Source: Ophiobolus disseminans
Taxonomy: Eukaryota; Ascomycota; Dothideomycetes; Pleosporales; Phaeosphaeriaceae
Assembly (NCBI GenBank): GCA_010093685.1
Contig: MU006230.1
Location: 976,013-1,040,012, forward strand
DNA length: 64,000 bases
Direction: 5' to 3'
Part shown: positions 20,962 through 31,432 of the stretch, piece by piece
Position numbering within the stretch: the stretch's first letter is position 1
Layout of the letters: every line of letters starts with the position of its first letter
The notes under the pieces: generated by a model
The model's database searches: none
What the model saw: only the letters and a program-made list of their open reading frames with translations
Told to the model about the DNA's origin: nothing
Program-made: the position numbers and the translations under genes

Positions 20962-21645
20962 CTACCTGGTAAATAGCACGATCCCACCCCCTTCTCTAAC
21001 TACATTTCCACTTGCCCCCACCTCCGTTCCCAATCCTGCCTTCCCATAAAATCCCCTGTTCTTCTCCCCACAAAGCACGCTCGCAACTACACCCTCTCCC
21101 TCTTTCTTCGCCGACTCAACACCCCATTCTGCCAACATCCTGCCTATGCCTTTCCCTTGGAACTTCGGATCCACACCGCACACATGCAAGTCCCAGCACT
21201 CCGCTCGATCTCCCGTCCAATGCCTCTCAGACTTTGCGACGGCGCTGTCGAGAAACGAAGCGCGACTCGGATCAGCAGCCCGATTCGGCCAGATCCGGAG
21301 TGAGAGGGCATGATATGTATGCAATATTGCAGGCATGAGACTCCTCGGATCCAAAGTCCATAGCCCCCGGGTCTGGCCACCTGTCCCTAGGCGTCGCCAA
21401 TCTGCTGCTCCGACGATATCACCATTGTGAGTAGTCACGACGATGAATTGGTGGCGCCAGTCGAAGAAACGCTCACGAATACCGCGTAGCAGGAAGTAGT
21501 ATATGTCGTTTGGAAAAATGTTGCGGTAGGGATGCATTAGTGTGCCGATTATTTCGTCGTCGAAGAATGCACGGGACCAGACTTGGGCGATGGATGGGAG
21601 GTCCGTGAGGTGTGCGGGACGGAGTTGGAATTGCGAGGCTGACAT
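20962..21645 (-). CDS. GNAT-family N-acetyltransferase
   Basis: A single 227-codon frame from ATG. The N-terminus FQLRPAHLTDLPSIAQVW is the typical beta1-alpha1 start of GNAT enzymes. Around residue 170-180 is VDPKFQGKGIGRML, the acetyl-CoA pyrophosphate-binding motif A (Q/RxxGxG/A). A Tyr in FYGKAGL sits where the family has its general acid. The enzyme would transfer acetyl from acetyl-CoA to an unknown amine; fungal members of this size (about 220-240 residues) are poorly characterised. No signal or membrane segment. Confidence 0.85.
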   Translation of the reverse strand: MSASQFQLRPAHLTDLPSIAQVWSRAFFDDEIIGTLMHPYRNIFPNDIYYFLLRGIRERFFDWRHQFIVVTTHNGDIVGAADWRRLGTGGQTRGLWTLDPRSLMPAILHTYHALSLRIWPNRAADPSRASFLDSAVAKSERHWTGDRAECWDLHVCGVDPKFQGKGIGRMLAEWGVESAKKEGEGVVASVLCGEKNRGFYGKAGLGTEVGASGNVVREGGGIVLFTR

Positions 21646-22107
21646 TGTGTGAAGTGGTTGCTTCGCAATCTAAGCTCGATAGATTGGGTATATGTGCACC
21701 ATTTGACTCTCCACTAAGAAAGGACGGTGTCCACGATGGTTTACTTCTACGTACAGAATACCGCGATCCCCACGGCGGGGGTACGTCACAAGCGTTCAGC
21801 ATCCTTGCGAGCTGCAGGTAGGGCCCCACATCCCGGATACATATACAACATCTCACATTCGCAGCAACTCACATGAAGACGCACTATCGTAGCGGTTTTC
21901 ATCCGCAGCCACGTCAAAGCAGGGTATTCCGGCGTTCACTTCAATCATATCTGGTGTTTGAGCATCATTTCCATATTGCAGTACAGTAACCGAGTCTCGA
22001 CCTTGGAGCTTATCCTATATTTCTTGAAAAAGGAAATACCCAACGATTCAAACGTGCAGCTGTTCGCTCCAAGGGCGCAGCTCCAACCCATCTCCGTCGC
22101 CTGCGAC
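21646..22107. other. Intergenic, no gene seen
   Basis: About 460 bp: promoter side of the GNAT gene and 3' side of the next minus-strand gene. Nothing specific recognised. Confidence 0.55.
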
Positions 22108-23784
22108 TTAACGATCCTGCCTGCGACGCTTGTTGCGATGTCCATCTCCATCGCCGGCCCCAGCCGCGCCATTCTGATCTTGAGCCTCGCGCTTGAGCTG
22201 CGCCTCAGCTTTGTCCATGTCATCGTCAGCTGAAGGTGTGGGAACAGCGTCGCTCATTCGTCGATGAGCTGGAGGGTTCGGCACAGCCTCAGCCACGCTT
22301 CCTGCCGTATCGGCCATCGACTGCACCATGAAGTCTTCGTACGTCTCTTCAGCCGCCTGCGGCTCTGGTGTATCCGGATGTTCCATCACAGTGGTGAGTA
22401 CAACCTTAAAGCTCTTCGGCACGAGATATTGCGGATCGACGTACTTCTCCCACTCATTCCCGACATCCTTGTACATATCGTTCAAGCTAAACTGCGCTGA
22501 GAAGTCCAGCTGGCTACGAGACACGGCCAGAAGGATGGGGTCCTGAAAGTCGGCGAGATCAGGGTGGTCTTTCAACATGCCTTTGATGGCATCCCATACC
22601 TCAGTCATGACTTCTGTGCGGCGGGTGGCCTCTTTCTCTGACCACTGCGGCCAATATCCACGAACACTTTCCGGGTGCTGATTATGTAGTCGAATGAGGA
22701 TACCAGTGGAATTCGGGGCATCGTTCGCAGTGCGCACACCGGTGGGCTGGAGAATGCGTGGCTTTCCATGGATCTCAGCACCATACATGGTCGCATGCCC
22801 GGAGTCCTTCCACGCGCGATCGAACGCCGGCTTAACAATCTGGTCGTGCCAAATCTTGAGAAACCGCGCATCGGTCGCCACATGAGTCCGCGCGTGTGGG
22901 AAGATGACGAAGAGGTGAGGGTATGGTCCGATCGAGCCCACAGGAACGTCGCCAGTCGGGTACGCAGACGCGAAGAACAACCCGTTGTTGATGGCAGCCG
23001 GACTGATACCCTTGAAATGCTTACGAAGACGATGGTGGATGGTGAGCGCATCGCCGGGGCTAATTGGGCTGACGGACGTGTGGTCGATTTGATGCGGCAC
23101 CCAGGGTGTTTGCTCCCATGTCAGAGTCTTGAGGAAGGCGAGGGATGTGGTGAGACAGAAGGAGAGGTCAGTTGATGTTGTGATATCCGCGACAGGCACT
23201 TGGGAGACTAAAGCAGGAAGACCATGGCCCATGACGACTAGTGCGGATGCTGGAGTCGCAGTTGGTGCGTTCAGGGAGGGCGGTTCAGACATGACGCTCA
23301 AAGCGGCCGTACCGAAACTTGAGAAGAGAAACGATGAGCGGCCTGTCGAGTTGAACGATGATGAAGTAGATGAGTCCATCGCATCCGATGCGAGGATAAT
23401 GGGAGACATGGCGGCTGAGCCTCGAGGGCCACCGGATGTAGTGGCCGAGCGCTTCTTGGTGGCTAAGGGAAAAGTGGCCACACTCGAAGCAGCCGTACTC
23501 ACGCTTGAGGATGCGGTGGATGAGCGGCCTGGTGTAGATATCGACGATGCTAGCGTTGTGTCTATAACATACGGGGCCGACGTCGTTGCGGATGAAACGA
23601 CGACGCGTGCGTACAGCCCATTGAACGCCGAGGTCGGGCGCTTCCTCGAGAAGGCCGGTGTGGATATGACGCTTGAGGCGCCTGAACTCACGCTCGAACA
23701 AGAGAATACTGAGCTAGTTGTTGAGGAGAATGAAGATGACAAAGATGTGTTCATCGCGTCTGTGGGGAGGTAGGTTGACGGCAT
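22108..23784 (-). CDS. Unknown protein with an N-terminal triplicated Ser/Thr-rich unit
   Basis: The frame is open from 23988, but the first ATG is at 23784, after a CT-rich stretch typical of fungal promoters. This gives 558 residues. Residues ~9-190 contain three diverged copies of a ~60-residue Ser/Thr unit, two of which begin DAMNTS / DAMDSS. Residues ~230-480 are a compact, non-repetitive domain with aromatic-rich segments (GYWPQWSEKE, FSAQFSLNDMYKDVGNEW) that I do not recognise. The C-terminus is acidic, then Lys/Arg-rich (HRNKRRRQDR), a possible nuclear signal. No signal peptide or membrane segment. An open frame on the opposite strand over the repeats has weaker, repeat-driven composition and no domain. 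Confidence 0.65.
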   Translation of the reverse strand: MPSTYLPTDAMNTSLSSSFSSTTSSVFSCSSVSSGASSVISTPAFSRKRPTSAFNGLYARVVVSSATTSAPYVIDTTLASSISTPGRSSTASSSVSTAASSVATFPLATKKRSATTSGGPRGSAAMSPIILASDAMDSSTSSSFNSTGRSSFLFSSFGTAALSVMSEPPSLNAPTATPASALVVMGHGLPALVSQVPVADITTSTDLSFCLTTSLAFLKTLTWEQTPWVPHQIDHTSVSPISPGDALTIHHRLRKHFKGISPAAINNGLFFASAYPTGDVPVGSIGPYPHLFVIFPHARTHVATDARFLKIWHDQIVKPAFDRAWKDSGHATMYGAEIHGKPRILQPTGVRTANDAPNSTGILIRLHNQHPESVRGYWPQWSEKEATRRTEVMTEVWDAIKGMLKDHPDLADFQDPILLAVSRSQLDFSAQFSLNDMYKDVGNEWEKYVDPQYLVPKSFKVVLTTVMEHPDTPEPQAAEETYEDFMVQSMADTAGSVAEAVPNPPAHRRMSDAVPTPSADDDMDKAEAQLKREAQDQNGAAGAGDGDGHRNKRRRQDR

Positions 23785-24681
23785 GGGACATTGACCGTGT
23801 GGGTGGCTGATGGTGAGGGCCGCGGGGATGTTGGTTGTCGAGGTTGAGTGGAGATCAGAGAGAGAGAGGTGTTTGCGTTCAGAGGGGCACACAATAGTTA
23901 AGAGAGCAGGCGGGTACTTATTGTGCGGAGCCTGTGCGTTGGTGGGTGAAAGCGACGAAAACGCGAGCACGCCACAATAGACCGACAAACGGTTGTCGAG
24001 TCACAGTCATCTTCACCCGGGACTTCTAGAAATCTAGAGACATTCGCGTTTCGAAATCGACTGAACTTTGTCAAGGTACACCTGGGCATCCACGGCCGCA
24101 GTCTGTAACTCTCAGACGGAAATGACATTGGCATACTTTTGAAAAATGTGAGCCACATGTAACTTAACAATGATGAAAAGCGAAATCCGCAAGTGCTGAT
24201 AGCGGGAAGAAAGATGTGACTACAAGCCTAGGGGAGCTTTTGAACTTGCGGGAGAATCTTCGAGAAGACCTAATATGGGGCACAGAGCAAAAGATATGAG
24301 ACCACCTACAACGTACATACCAACGCTTTTCGGCTTTGTCGGAATATTGCTCGACATTGTGAAGAAACGATTGACGGAGATGGAGAAGGTTTTGGATCCT
24401 GTACCAGTCATCATGTGCTCCTTGTGGACTGTGAGATCGTATCCCCTCACACCCCCCTCCCCCCCCCCCCCCAGGTGCCTCGAATTTGTATTACCACTTT
24501 TATTCTTTTTTGTACGAAGAGAAACGTACATTTTTCCTTCAGACCAAGTCAATAAAGTTCACATCTGAATATCAACTCACAGTGCACTCATACACCAGAC
24601 CACCGCGCTCCCTAACCACAAACCATCTCATCTCCGCACACAGCATCCACCCTCCCCAAAATCCACACCCCCACCCCATCT
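23785..24681. other. Intergenic with a 14-C run, no gene seen
   Basis: About 0.9 kb. It holds a homopolymer of 14 C at 24459-24472 within a C-rich pyrimidine stretch. No coding feature. Confidence 0.6.
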
Positions 24682-25392
24682 TCACCAAGGCACAATCCCC
24701 CCATCATATCGGAAAAACTTCCCACTATCCGCATCCCTCAACCCACCCAAAACATCCAACATACACCCCACACTAACCTCCGCCTCAATCATCGCGCCCT
24801 TGCCCCCCATGCGCGTCTTCACCCACCCCGGGTCCATACAAATAACCCTCACCCCTGCGCCCTTGAGATCCCGCGCCTGGTGCAGCGTCAACATATTCAG
24901 CGCCGCCTTGCTCATGCTGTACGTGCAGCACTTAGCCACATCGGTCGCGACCGTCAAACTGCCCAGCCCGCTCGTAATGTTCAGCACCGTCGCGCCGCGC
25001 GCTAGATACCTACTTAAAGCTTGCACGATCTTCGCCGGCCCGAAGACATTCGTCTGCATATGGGTATGCAAGCTCTCGCTCGACAGATTCAAACTCGTAT
25101 CCGCGCTCGACGCATTGATGCCTGCGACGTTAAAAATGCCATCCAGATTCGATCCGTTCTTGGATAGGATCTCTGCGACGCGGAATTCGAGGCTGGAGAG
25201 CGAGTCCGCCGAGGAGACGTCGCATTCTATGACGTGGATGTTTTGCTGGCTATTGAGGGAGGAGAGCGCGGATGTGTCGGCGGAGAGGGTGCGGACAGCG
25301 GCGATGAGCGTCGTATGCGGGAGGGGCGCGAGTTGGCGGATGAATTCTAGGCCGATGCCGCGGTTGGCGCCGGTGAGGAAGTATGTTGGCAT
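24682..25392 (-). CDS. Short-chain dehydrogenase/reductase (classical SDR)
   Basis: 236 residues from ATG at 25392; the frame stays open upstream but without another ATG. The Rossmann start is TGANRGIG (7-14), the NAG-type motif is NVAG (88-91), and the catalytic pair is Tyr158/Lys162 in YSMSK with Ser141 preceding. The sequence after the catalytic Lys, MDPGWVKTRMGG, is the usual PG motif. It is a cytosolic NAD(P)H-dependent oxidoreductase of the C-factor/sniffer-like group that reduces carbonyls; the substrate is unknown. Confidence 0.88.
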   Translation of the reverse strand: MPTYFLTGANRGIGLEFIRQLAPLPHTTLIAAVRTLSADTSALSSLNSQQNIHVIECDVSSADSLSSLEFRVAEILSKNGSNLDGIFNVAGINASSADTSLNLSSESLHTHMQTNVFGPAKIVQALSRYLARGATVLNITSGLGSLTVATDVAKCCTYSMSKAALNMLTLHQARDLKGAGVRVICMDPGWVKTRMGGKGAMIEAEVSVGCMLDVLGGLRDADSGKFFRYDGGIVPW

Positions 25393-26082
25393 GTTTTCTG
25401 AGGATTTGGATTTGAGACGGGGTGGTGGTCTAGAGTCACGGTGGGACTTGGGAAGTAGTTTTGTAAAATGAAGTGCTCCGCGGGAAGGGGATATCCACCG
25501 GGTAAAACGCGGTATTGTTAATGTCAATGGGATGAGATGTTAGGAAACGGGTGTTCTATGCCATTCTTCTTATACCGAATTGCATGTGGTGGATCTGTAG
25601 TTATTCGGTTGGGTAAGGCGGGTAAATATCCGAGGACCCGGTCTGCATGAATGCACGATCCATATTACTCATGCGATCGATGACGTCTTCCTAATATGTA
25701 AGTGAACCTCATGCTTTAGGAAAGTGTGCGTCTCAGAAGTTGCTGAAAGAGGGTTTGTGTGCTATTTGAAGCGACGTGCTGTCGCTGGAGGGAGTGTCGC
25801 GTGTCAGAATATTTGTAAGCATACAGGTGTGGCTACTAAGTGTATCATGTGTCGAACACGCAGCCAGGATTACTTGAAACTTCGATGTGGAACATTACAA
25901 TATGTAAATTGGCTAAAAGCAGAAATAACCACTATACAATCTACATGCCGACGCGAAGATACATCACGTTTGTTCCTACGAAGATATTCCCACTCACAGC
26001 TCAAGCACAACTCGGGTCCGACCGCTATAGGTCGTGTTGATACCCCGTCGCACACCAAACGATACCTCGTGCAGTGGTCAGT
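25393..26082. other. Intergenic, no gene seen
   Basis: About 0.7 kb upstream of the SDR and 3' of the transporter gene. Open frames between 25724 and 26095 have no support. Confidence 0.55.
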
Positions 26083-27380
26083 TTACTCAACGTGATCAAC
26101 CTTACGCTTCTCACTCGCGCCCTTGATTACACCGAAGAGATCGAAAACTACGACGCGTCAGTGAGAATTCAACCATCTGTGTGCTGCATGAACTTACTGG
26201 GCAGGTCAAAGGGGAAGTCAACGCTTGCCAGCATGATAGCCATAAGGATGTACCAGCCGAGAAGGCAGGTGACGAAAGCAAAGGCTCCAGCGGCCTCTTG
26301 ACACTTCGCTGCGGCGGCCACGTTGCCAAGGCTGTTGTTGAAGAACACGCCTGCAAGCAGACCAAATGCGGGGACAAGAGTGAAGAAGATGAGGAAGAAA
26401 ACCAAGTTCGTGCGGATGGAGCAGATGAGGTATACGAGACAAAGAATGCCCATGGCGACCATAAGGAAGCCTAAGCAAGTAAGCATTCGAGCATCTCATT
26501 TTCCACGTTGGAAGCTGACTCACCGATACCAGAGTTAAATCCGACAGATTCTTGGCCTGTGCTAGTCGCCTCACCAGGCACCTTGTACGCAGTGTAAGCG
26601 TTGTAGAGTGGCTGGAGAGTAGCGGCAAAGCTGAGCCAGAAGGCGCCGAAGGAGGTAAAGACAACAAAAGGGAATGTATTGCCAAGGATCCACTGTTTGC
26701 TGTCAGCATTGTGCTCACGAGCAGCTGCAAGGAAGGCTCACTTCGCCGAGACCACCGAGCACCATGCACAAGCCACCGAAGAAGAAGAAGAATCCAGTGC
26801 TGGCCGCTCCAAGGCCACCAGCACCTCGCCATCCCATCAGTGTCATGCTCAATGGGAAAAGCGACAAGAGGAACCCAACCAGTGCCCTACTCACGTTAGC
26901 CGCCTGCGATGAACAATCATAATGAGAAGCGCATACAGTGGTGTGGGATTACCGAATGTCTTTCGTAGGTCGCCCTTAACTTGGTTTTGTGGGGAGAGGT
27001 AGAGCTTCTCAAACAGCTCAGGGGAGATGGAGATGCTGCCTGCTGTCCGGAGCCGGTGCAGAGCAGTTTCTGAGTCTGTGTTGTGATCGAGATGTTGGTG
27101 ATAGCCATTGATGCCTGAACACGATTAGCCTGAGTAGTATATGGCAATGCGTCGTCTTACCATCTTGCCGCGAGAAGTCCTTCTCCAAGGCGTTGTGGTT
27201 GTGGTCAGCCATCCTTCCGTATGAGCCGTTGGCTGTTGATCCCGCCGAAAGAGTCTCGCCGTCCCTTGCTGTAGATGAACTTAGGTGAGCGTTGTTGGGG
27301 TCTCTCCCTGATGTTGCGCCGACGTGTGCGTTGTTGTTAGCTGTCGCGTCGTGTGTATAGTCGGCACCGTGATTTGACAT
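26083..27380 (-). CDS. Gpr1/Fun34/YaaH-family acetate (ammonium) transporter (6 exons)
   Basis: Exons 27161-27380, 26937-27114, 26742-26886, 26524-26692, 26198-26470 and 26083-26147 with introns of 46-53 bp give 349 residues. A hydrophilic head is followed by LFEKLYLSPQNQVKGDLRKT and the family NPxP motif in GNPTPLAL at the start of TM1. Six membrane segments follow, including GWRGAGGLGAASTGFFFFFG, GEWILGNTFPFVVF and the final FVTCLLGWYILMAIML. Yeast Ady2/Ato proteins of this family take up acetate as acid and are linked to ammonia export. All six reading-frame joins are in phase and keep membrane segments intact, which supports the exon model. Confidence 0.9.
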
Positions 27381-29964
27381 TGGGAACAAGGTTAGCGTGC
27401 AGGGGAGATTATATGCAACAAGACGTGCAAAGGGGGAGGTGGTGCCAGAGGGTTATATGCGTGCGCCCTAGACCTAGGAGCATAGAGTCAATTCTAAAAT
27501 GGTGTAGTTTCCGGACGAAAGTAGGCCATCAACGACATGACCATGAGCGCGTGCAGCCAATGCACCTCATTTGTTTTGGGAAGGGAGGGACAGCCAACCG
27601 CTGCGGCTCCGCTCCGTGCCCACTGCCCGTACTTAGTATTGGCGGGTGGCAGATCTGCCTAGCCATTCTTAGCTGGTAACCATGCTATGACTTGCAAAAG
27701 CTGGGGTAGCTCCGCACTTGCGAGCGTGGCCTTTTGTTCGTAGGATTGCGGCGTGGTTTCGTTATTGGAGCTCCAGCTCCCCAACCATTACACCTAGAGG
27801 GCATATAAACGTGCTGACGTCGAGACGAACACCATGAGGAGAGAGCTGTGATTCCATTGCATGATCCAACGACATACCCATTGGCATCCGTAGGCCCTGC
27901 TAGGTGGTGTGACGTCCTCTGAGTAGCCGAAAAACCTCGGCGTCTTCGCTGCCAGACTAGGCAACTGTGGTCAAACATGCGGCCGGGATTAAGAAGGCAA
28001 GCTGGAACCGAAAAGAACGTAACCAGTCAAAATGCGACGCTTTGGAAGCTAGTTCCGGTCCTGTGGATGGAAGTGGAGATGAAAGCTCGAAACCCCATGA
28101 TTCGTGCCAAGGGCCAGAGTCTAGTGCTGGAACATCCCCGACCCGACCAACGGGGGTGGATTTGCGGGGAAGTGTCCTAAACCCACAAAAGTTCGATTTA
28201 TTCCCAGACGTCATGCTACAGAGTCTTAGACTCTAGACTAGTATCTTCGCCGCGATGTATGACATCAAGTCCACGATGTAGGTCAAGCATATGGCTGTGC
28301 ACCTCCGCAGTACATGGCGAAGCGCGTTAAGATTCAAGTAGCTCTGCTGATTCGCGCTTTTCAAACGGTAGCTGACCGCCTTGGACTGGGCTCATGATTG
28401 CACGGTTGCAAGCACACACCGCTCTGATGGCGTGTTGATGGTGCTCATGGTGAAAGACGACGGCGGCGTACTTGGATTCGATCGACGGCATGCAGAGCCG
28501 ATGGCCAGATGCAAAACACAAATCTCCGTGCGTTCGCCAGCTTTCCCCGCATGTGTTTGTGCACTCTTTTCGTGGTGTGATCGGCCAACGCTTTGCGCTC
28601 ATCCGAAGAGTACCGGGAGGGGATAGCGGAACTTTCCGCGGCCATAGGCGCTTGTCCGGATGCGTACACTCCACTCGATGTTCTCTACCATACCAAGAAA
28701 TGCGATGGAAGATGGAAGAGATAGGTCAATTGTCAATGTTTTTCAGCAGAAAACTCATCCGCGTTGTCAAATATAATAGGATTGTCTCGAGAGCAGCGTG
28801 CTGGTTTTGAATGCCGATAACCTAATTCGACGATCGGTATTACGGAGCGCGTCCTAGCGTTGCCGGTTTGCCTGCCATGTCTAAATCCGTCTGTCCGGCT
28901 CTTGATCAGGGGAAGTCCTCTCGATATGGCCGTGAAATGGAATGTATTACTCTCAGCTTTCCATCTTTTATCGTCCTGTGGTTGATGAATGTAAAAAGAC
29001 ATTCTATGCCCAGTTCCTCTTGGTTAATATGGGCGGAGACGGCAGGAGTAGCTAATGTTGAGCACTCACGGTTTTGAAAAGCCCTGAGATCGTCTGAGGT
29101 TGTGGGTTGTAGCTCTCTAGGACTCCGCCATTTGCTCGTTACATTCAGCGTTTCTCCTTTTCCCTCGTATGTGCAAGTTGGTCGACGTTCCGTTAGGAAA
29201 TGCTCGCATGTTCAGTGACCTCGAATCACGATCTTCCTTCTGTGAGCCAGGGTCTGTAATCCGATGAATAAGCCGAAAAATGAGGGTCGGAGTCGAAGAG
29301 ATAGTGTAAGTCAAACGAGCTCTCACGACGATACTGACGCCTGTAGGGAAGTTTCGTGAATCCACACGCCTCCGACCCTCGCCACGGATAACCCAAGCTC
29401 TTATCCTACCTCCTCTTTCTACGGCGGATTCCAAAGCCTCGCAGTTTCTCCTCGATCAGTAATACACGAAGTTCCAGCTTTGTTGTGCCGGTCTGTCACT
29501 GGTTCGGATCTCAACGGGTCGTGGCATGGGCCATTGTGATTAATGAACAACGCTGCACGTTGCCATGGCGGTCTTTTGCTTGTGTCAACGGACAGTGGAG
29601 AACCTGCGGTTCAGAGCAGGAGAGTCTTGGATTGGATAGCGCATTCCACACTCTGTCTTGGTGCAACTTCCGCGGGGAGCGTTGGTTGTTGGACCGAGGA
29701 CCTCTACATGAGTTGCACCAGGAGCTGTAGCCATTGGAGGTGCTGGACTGGTGGTTGTGTAGTTGCTTAGGGAGGGCTGGAGGTATGGAGGTGCTGAGGG
29801 TAAAGATGGTGTCAGAATAACATGATGAGGAAGGAGCGAGACACACCCCAGCTGCTGTTTGGCAGGAACGCACCGAACACGCAAGCGCTACCAGCCAGCC
29901 AGACATGACGAGCGTCACAATATCGCACATGCATGCAGGATGCTCATCTAGTCAAAGATCATGT
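27381..29964. other. 2.6-kb gene-poor stretch
   Basis: The longest apparently empty stretch of the window, between the starts of the transporter gene and the end of the TIM-like gene. Frames of 60-140 codons overlap on both strands without domains, signal peptides or consistent splice joins. A Pro/Thr-rich frame near 29585-29884 could be spliced to an ATG at 29934 but starts only 30 bp after the upstream stop codon, so it is not annotated. Confidence 0.5.
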
Positions 29965-30732
29965 TCAAGCACCTCCCACTTCCTCAATCACCTTCTTCAA
30001 GTTCCTGATGTCGTGGGCAAACCTACCCAGGAACAGACCGTCGACACCCTCTGATATCTTGGCAAAGGTGCCTGGTCCTGCGCTTCCGCCATAGACTATT
30101 CTTGTGACACCGCTGCGTCCAGAGGCTAGCTTCCTCAGTTCTTTGGTGACATTGACGACGTGATCTGCGTCGGCCGGCTCCTTTGCGCCAATCGCCCAGA
30201 CAGGTTCGTATGCGAGTATGACTTCTTGGTTGTCAGGCACAGCAGCCAGCACTGACAAGACCTGCGGCTTGCATTCTTGAATCGCGGCTCCCACGGCCGC
30301 CGATGCAACGCTGTGGTGCGTCCTCTCGCCAATGCACACCAGCGGGATCAAGCCATTCCGCGCAGCAGCACCTGCCTTCTTCGCGACCCAGTCGTCCGTC
30401 TCTCCAAACTGCGCCCTCCGCTCCGCATGTCCGATTTCGACTATCCTTGCGCCCGCCTGCCGCAGCACCAGCGGGCTGACCTCGCCAGTGTATGCGCCCT
30501 TGTCTTCCCAGAAGGTGTCTTGGGCGCCGAGCATAATGGACGAGGACTGGATTATGCGTGCAGACTCGGTGAGCGAAACAAAATCGGGTATAACGAAGAG
30601 GTCGACTCGGGAGTTCCAGGCGTCGCCGTCGAGCTGCAGGACGCCACGGACATATGAGAGGGTGCCGGGGAGGTCGAAGTACATTTTGAGCGAGACGCCG
30701 ACGATGCGGCGGGGGCGCGGGACGGGAGGCAT
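29965..30732 (-). CDS. Triosephosphate-isomerase-family sugar-phosphate isomerase (divergent paralogue)
   Basis: 255 residues, intronless, ATG at 30732. The TIM barrel active site is visible: Lys16 in SLKMYF, His102 in EIGHAERR, and Glu176 in AYEPVWAIG, plus the phosphate-binding YGGSAGP and GLFLGRF. Two positions differ from housekeeping TPI. The Asn two before the catalytic Lys is Ser, and IGHSERR reads IGHAERR. The same SLKMYF start is known from bacterial erythrulose-phosphate isomerases, so the substrate may be a tetrulose phosphate or another ketose phosphate rather than dihydroxyacetone phosphate (inference). It is divergent from MTHFR. Confidence 0.85.
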   Translation of the reverse strand: MPPVPRPRRIVGVSLKMYFDLPGTLSYVRGVLQLDGDAWNSRVDLFVIPDFVSLTESARIIQSSSIMLGAQDTFWEDKGAYTGEVSPLVLRQAGARIVEIGHAERRAQFGETDDWVAKKAGAAARNGLIPLVCIGERTHHSVASAAVGAAIQECKPQVLSVLAAVPDNQEVILAYEPVWAIGAKEPADADHVVNVTKELRKLASGRSGVTRIVYGGSAGPGTFAKISEGVDGLFLGRFAHDIRNLKKVIEEVGGA

Positions 30733-31432
30733 GGTGGTGAGGAGTGACTGGAGGTCTTGCTACGTGTGAGGCCTCGTTTGCGGCAATCAATGCTATATGT
30801 CTGTATCATCCCAAGTCGCTCGAGACGAACGGGACAGCCCGATGGGGAAAAGCCGAGCGTTGACAGGGCCGTGATCGGGCAGGGGCAATGTGACAGGCAT
30901 CTTGCGGGGCTCGTCTCCAGCAACGTGAAGCGTCGACAAGTCACGACATTCACTGTCTGCCGTTCGCTGCAATGCACAGCACCATGTGTCACGAACTGCA
31001 ACCGGAGGCCGGAGGGCGTCGTCCCCCATCACCATGCACTGCGTCTTCTTGGCGGCAGAGCGTCCGATTGTCACACCGAACAACCGCCCGCACTAGCCTT
31101 TTACACGCAGCACTCTTCTCCGCTAGCGAAAACTATCACGGCCGTACACTGCACAGCACACAATCCTCCACACACCGACAACAGCAGCAGCCGTGGATTT
31201 ATGTCGCGGGTACTCGTCGATCGCTGGGCCCGCAAACGCTACTTCGGATAGGTCGTGGTGCTTTCAATCTGCAACGCGCGGGGTGCAGTCGACAGTGACA
31301 AACATCCTTGTAAGACCGGACGCCGTGGGGTGTATGGGGAAATCCACCGAAGATAATAGCTGACAGGCAGCAGACCTTCTCGGACGCAGCTCCTTCCCTC
31401 TCTTCCATATTCTTTTTCCCTAATTCGCCGCC
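30733..31432. promoter_or_regulatory. Bidirectional promoter region (TIM-like gene / MTHFR)
   Basis: 700 bp between two divergent start codons. Pyrimidine-rich sequence (ctccttccctctcttcc) directly precedes the MTHFR ATG, as is usual for strongly expressed fungal genes. No further element can be named. Confidence 0.5.

Noticed and set aside
23129..23773. Plus-strand frame of 214 codons opposite the triplicated-unit gene
   Set aside because: It covers only the repetitive part. The minus-strand frame continues into a non-repetitive domain with natural composition.
29585..29934. Possible small Pro/Thr-rich gene with one intron
   Set aside because: Its ATG would lie ~30 bp after the stop of the upstream same-strand gene, leaving no promoter; splice choice is ambiguous and there is no family support.
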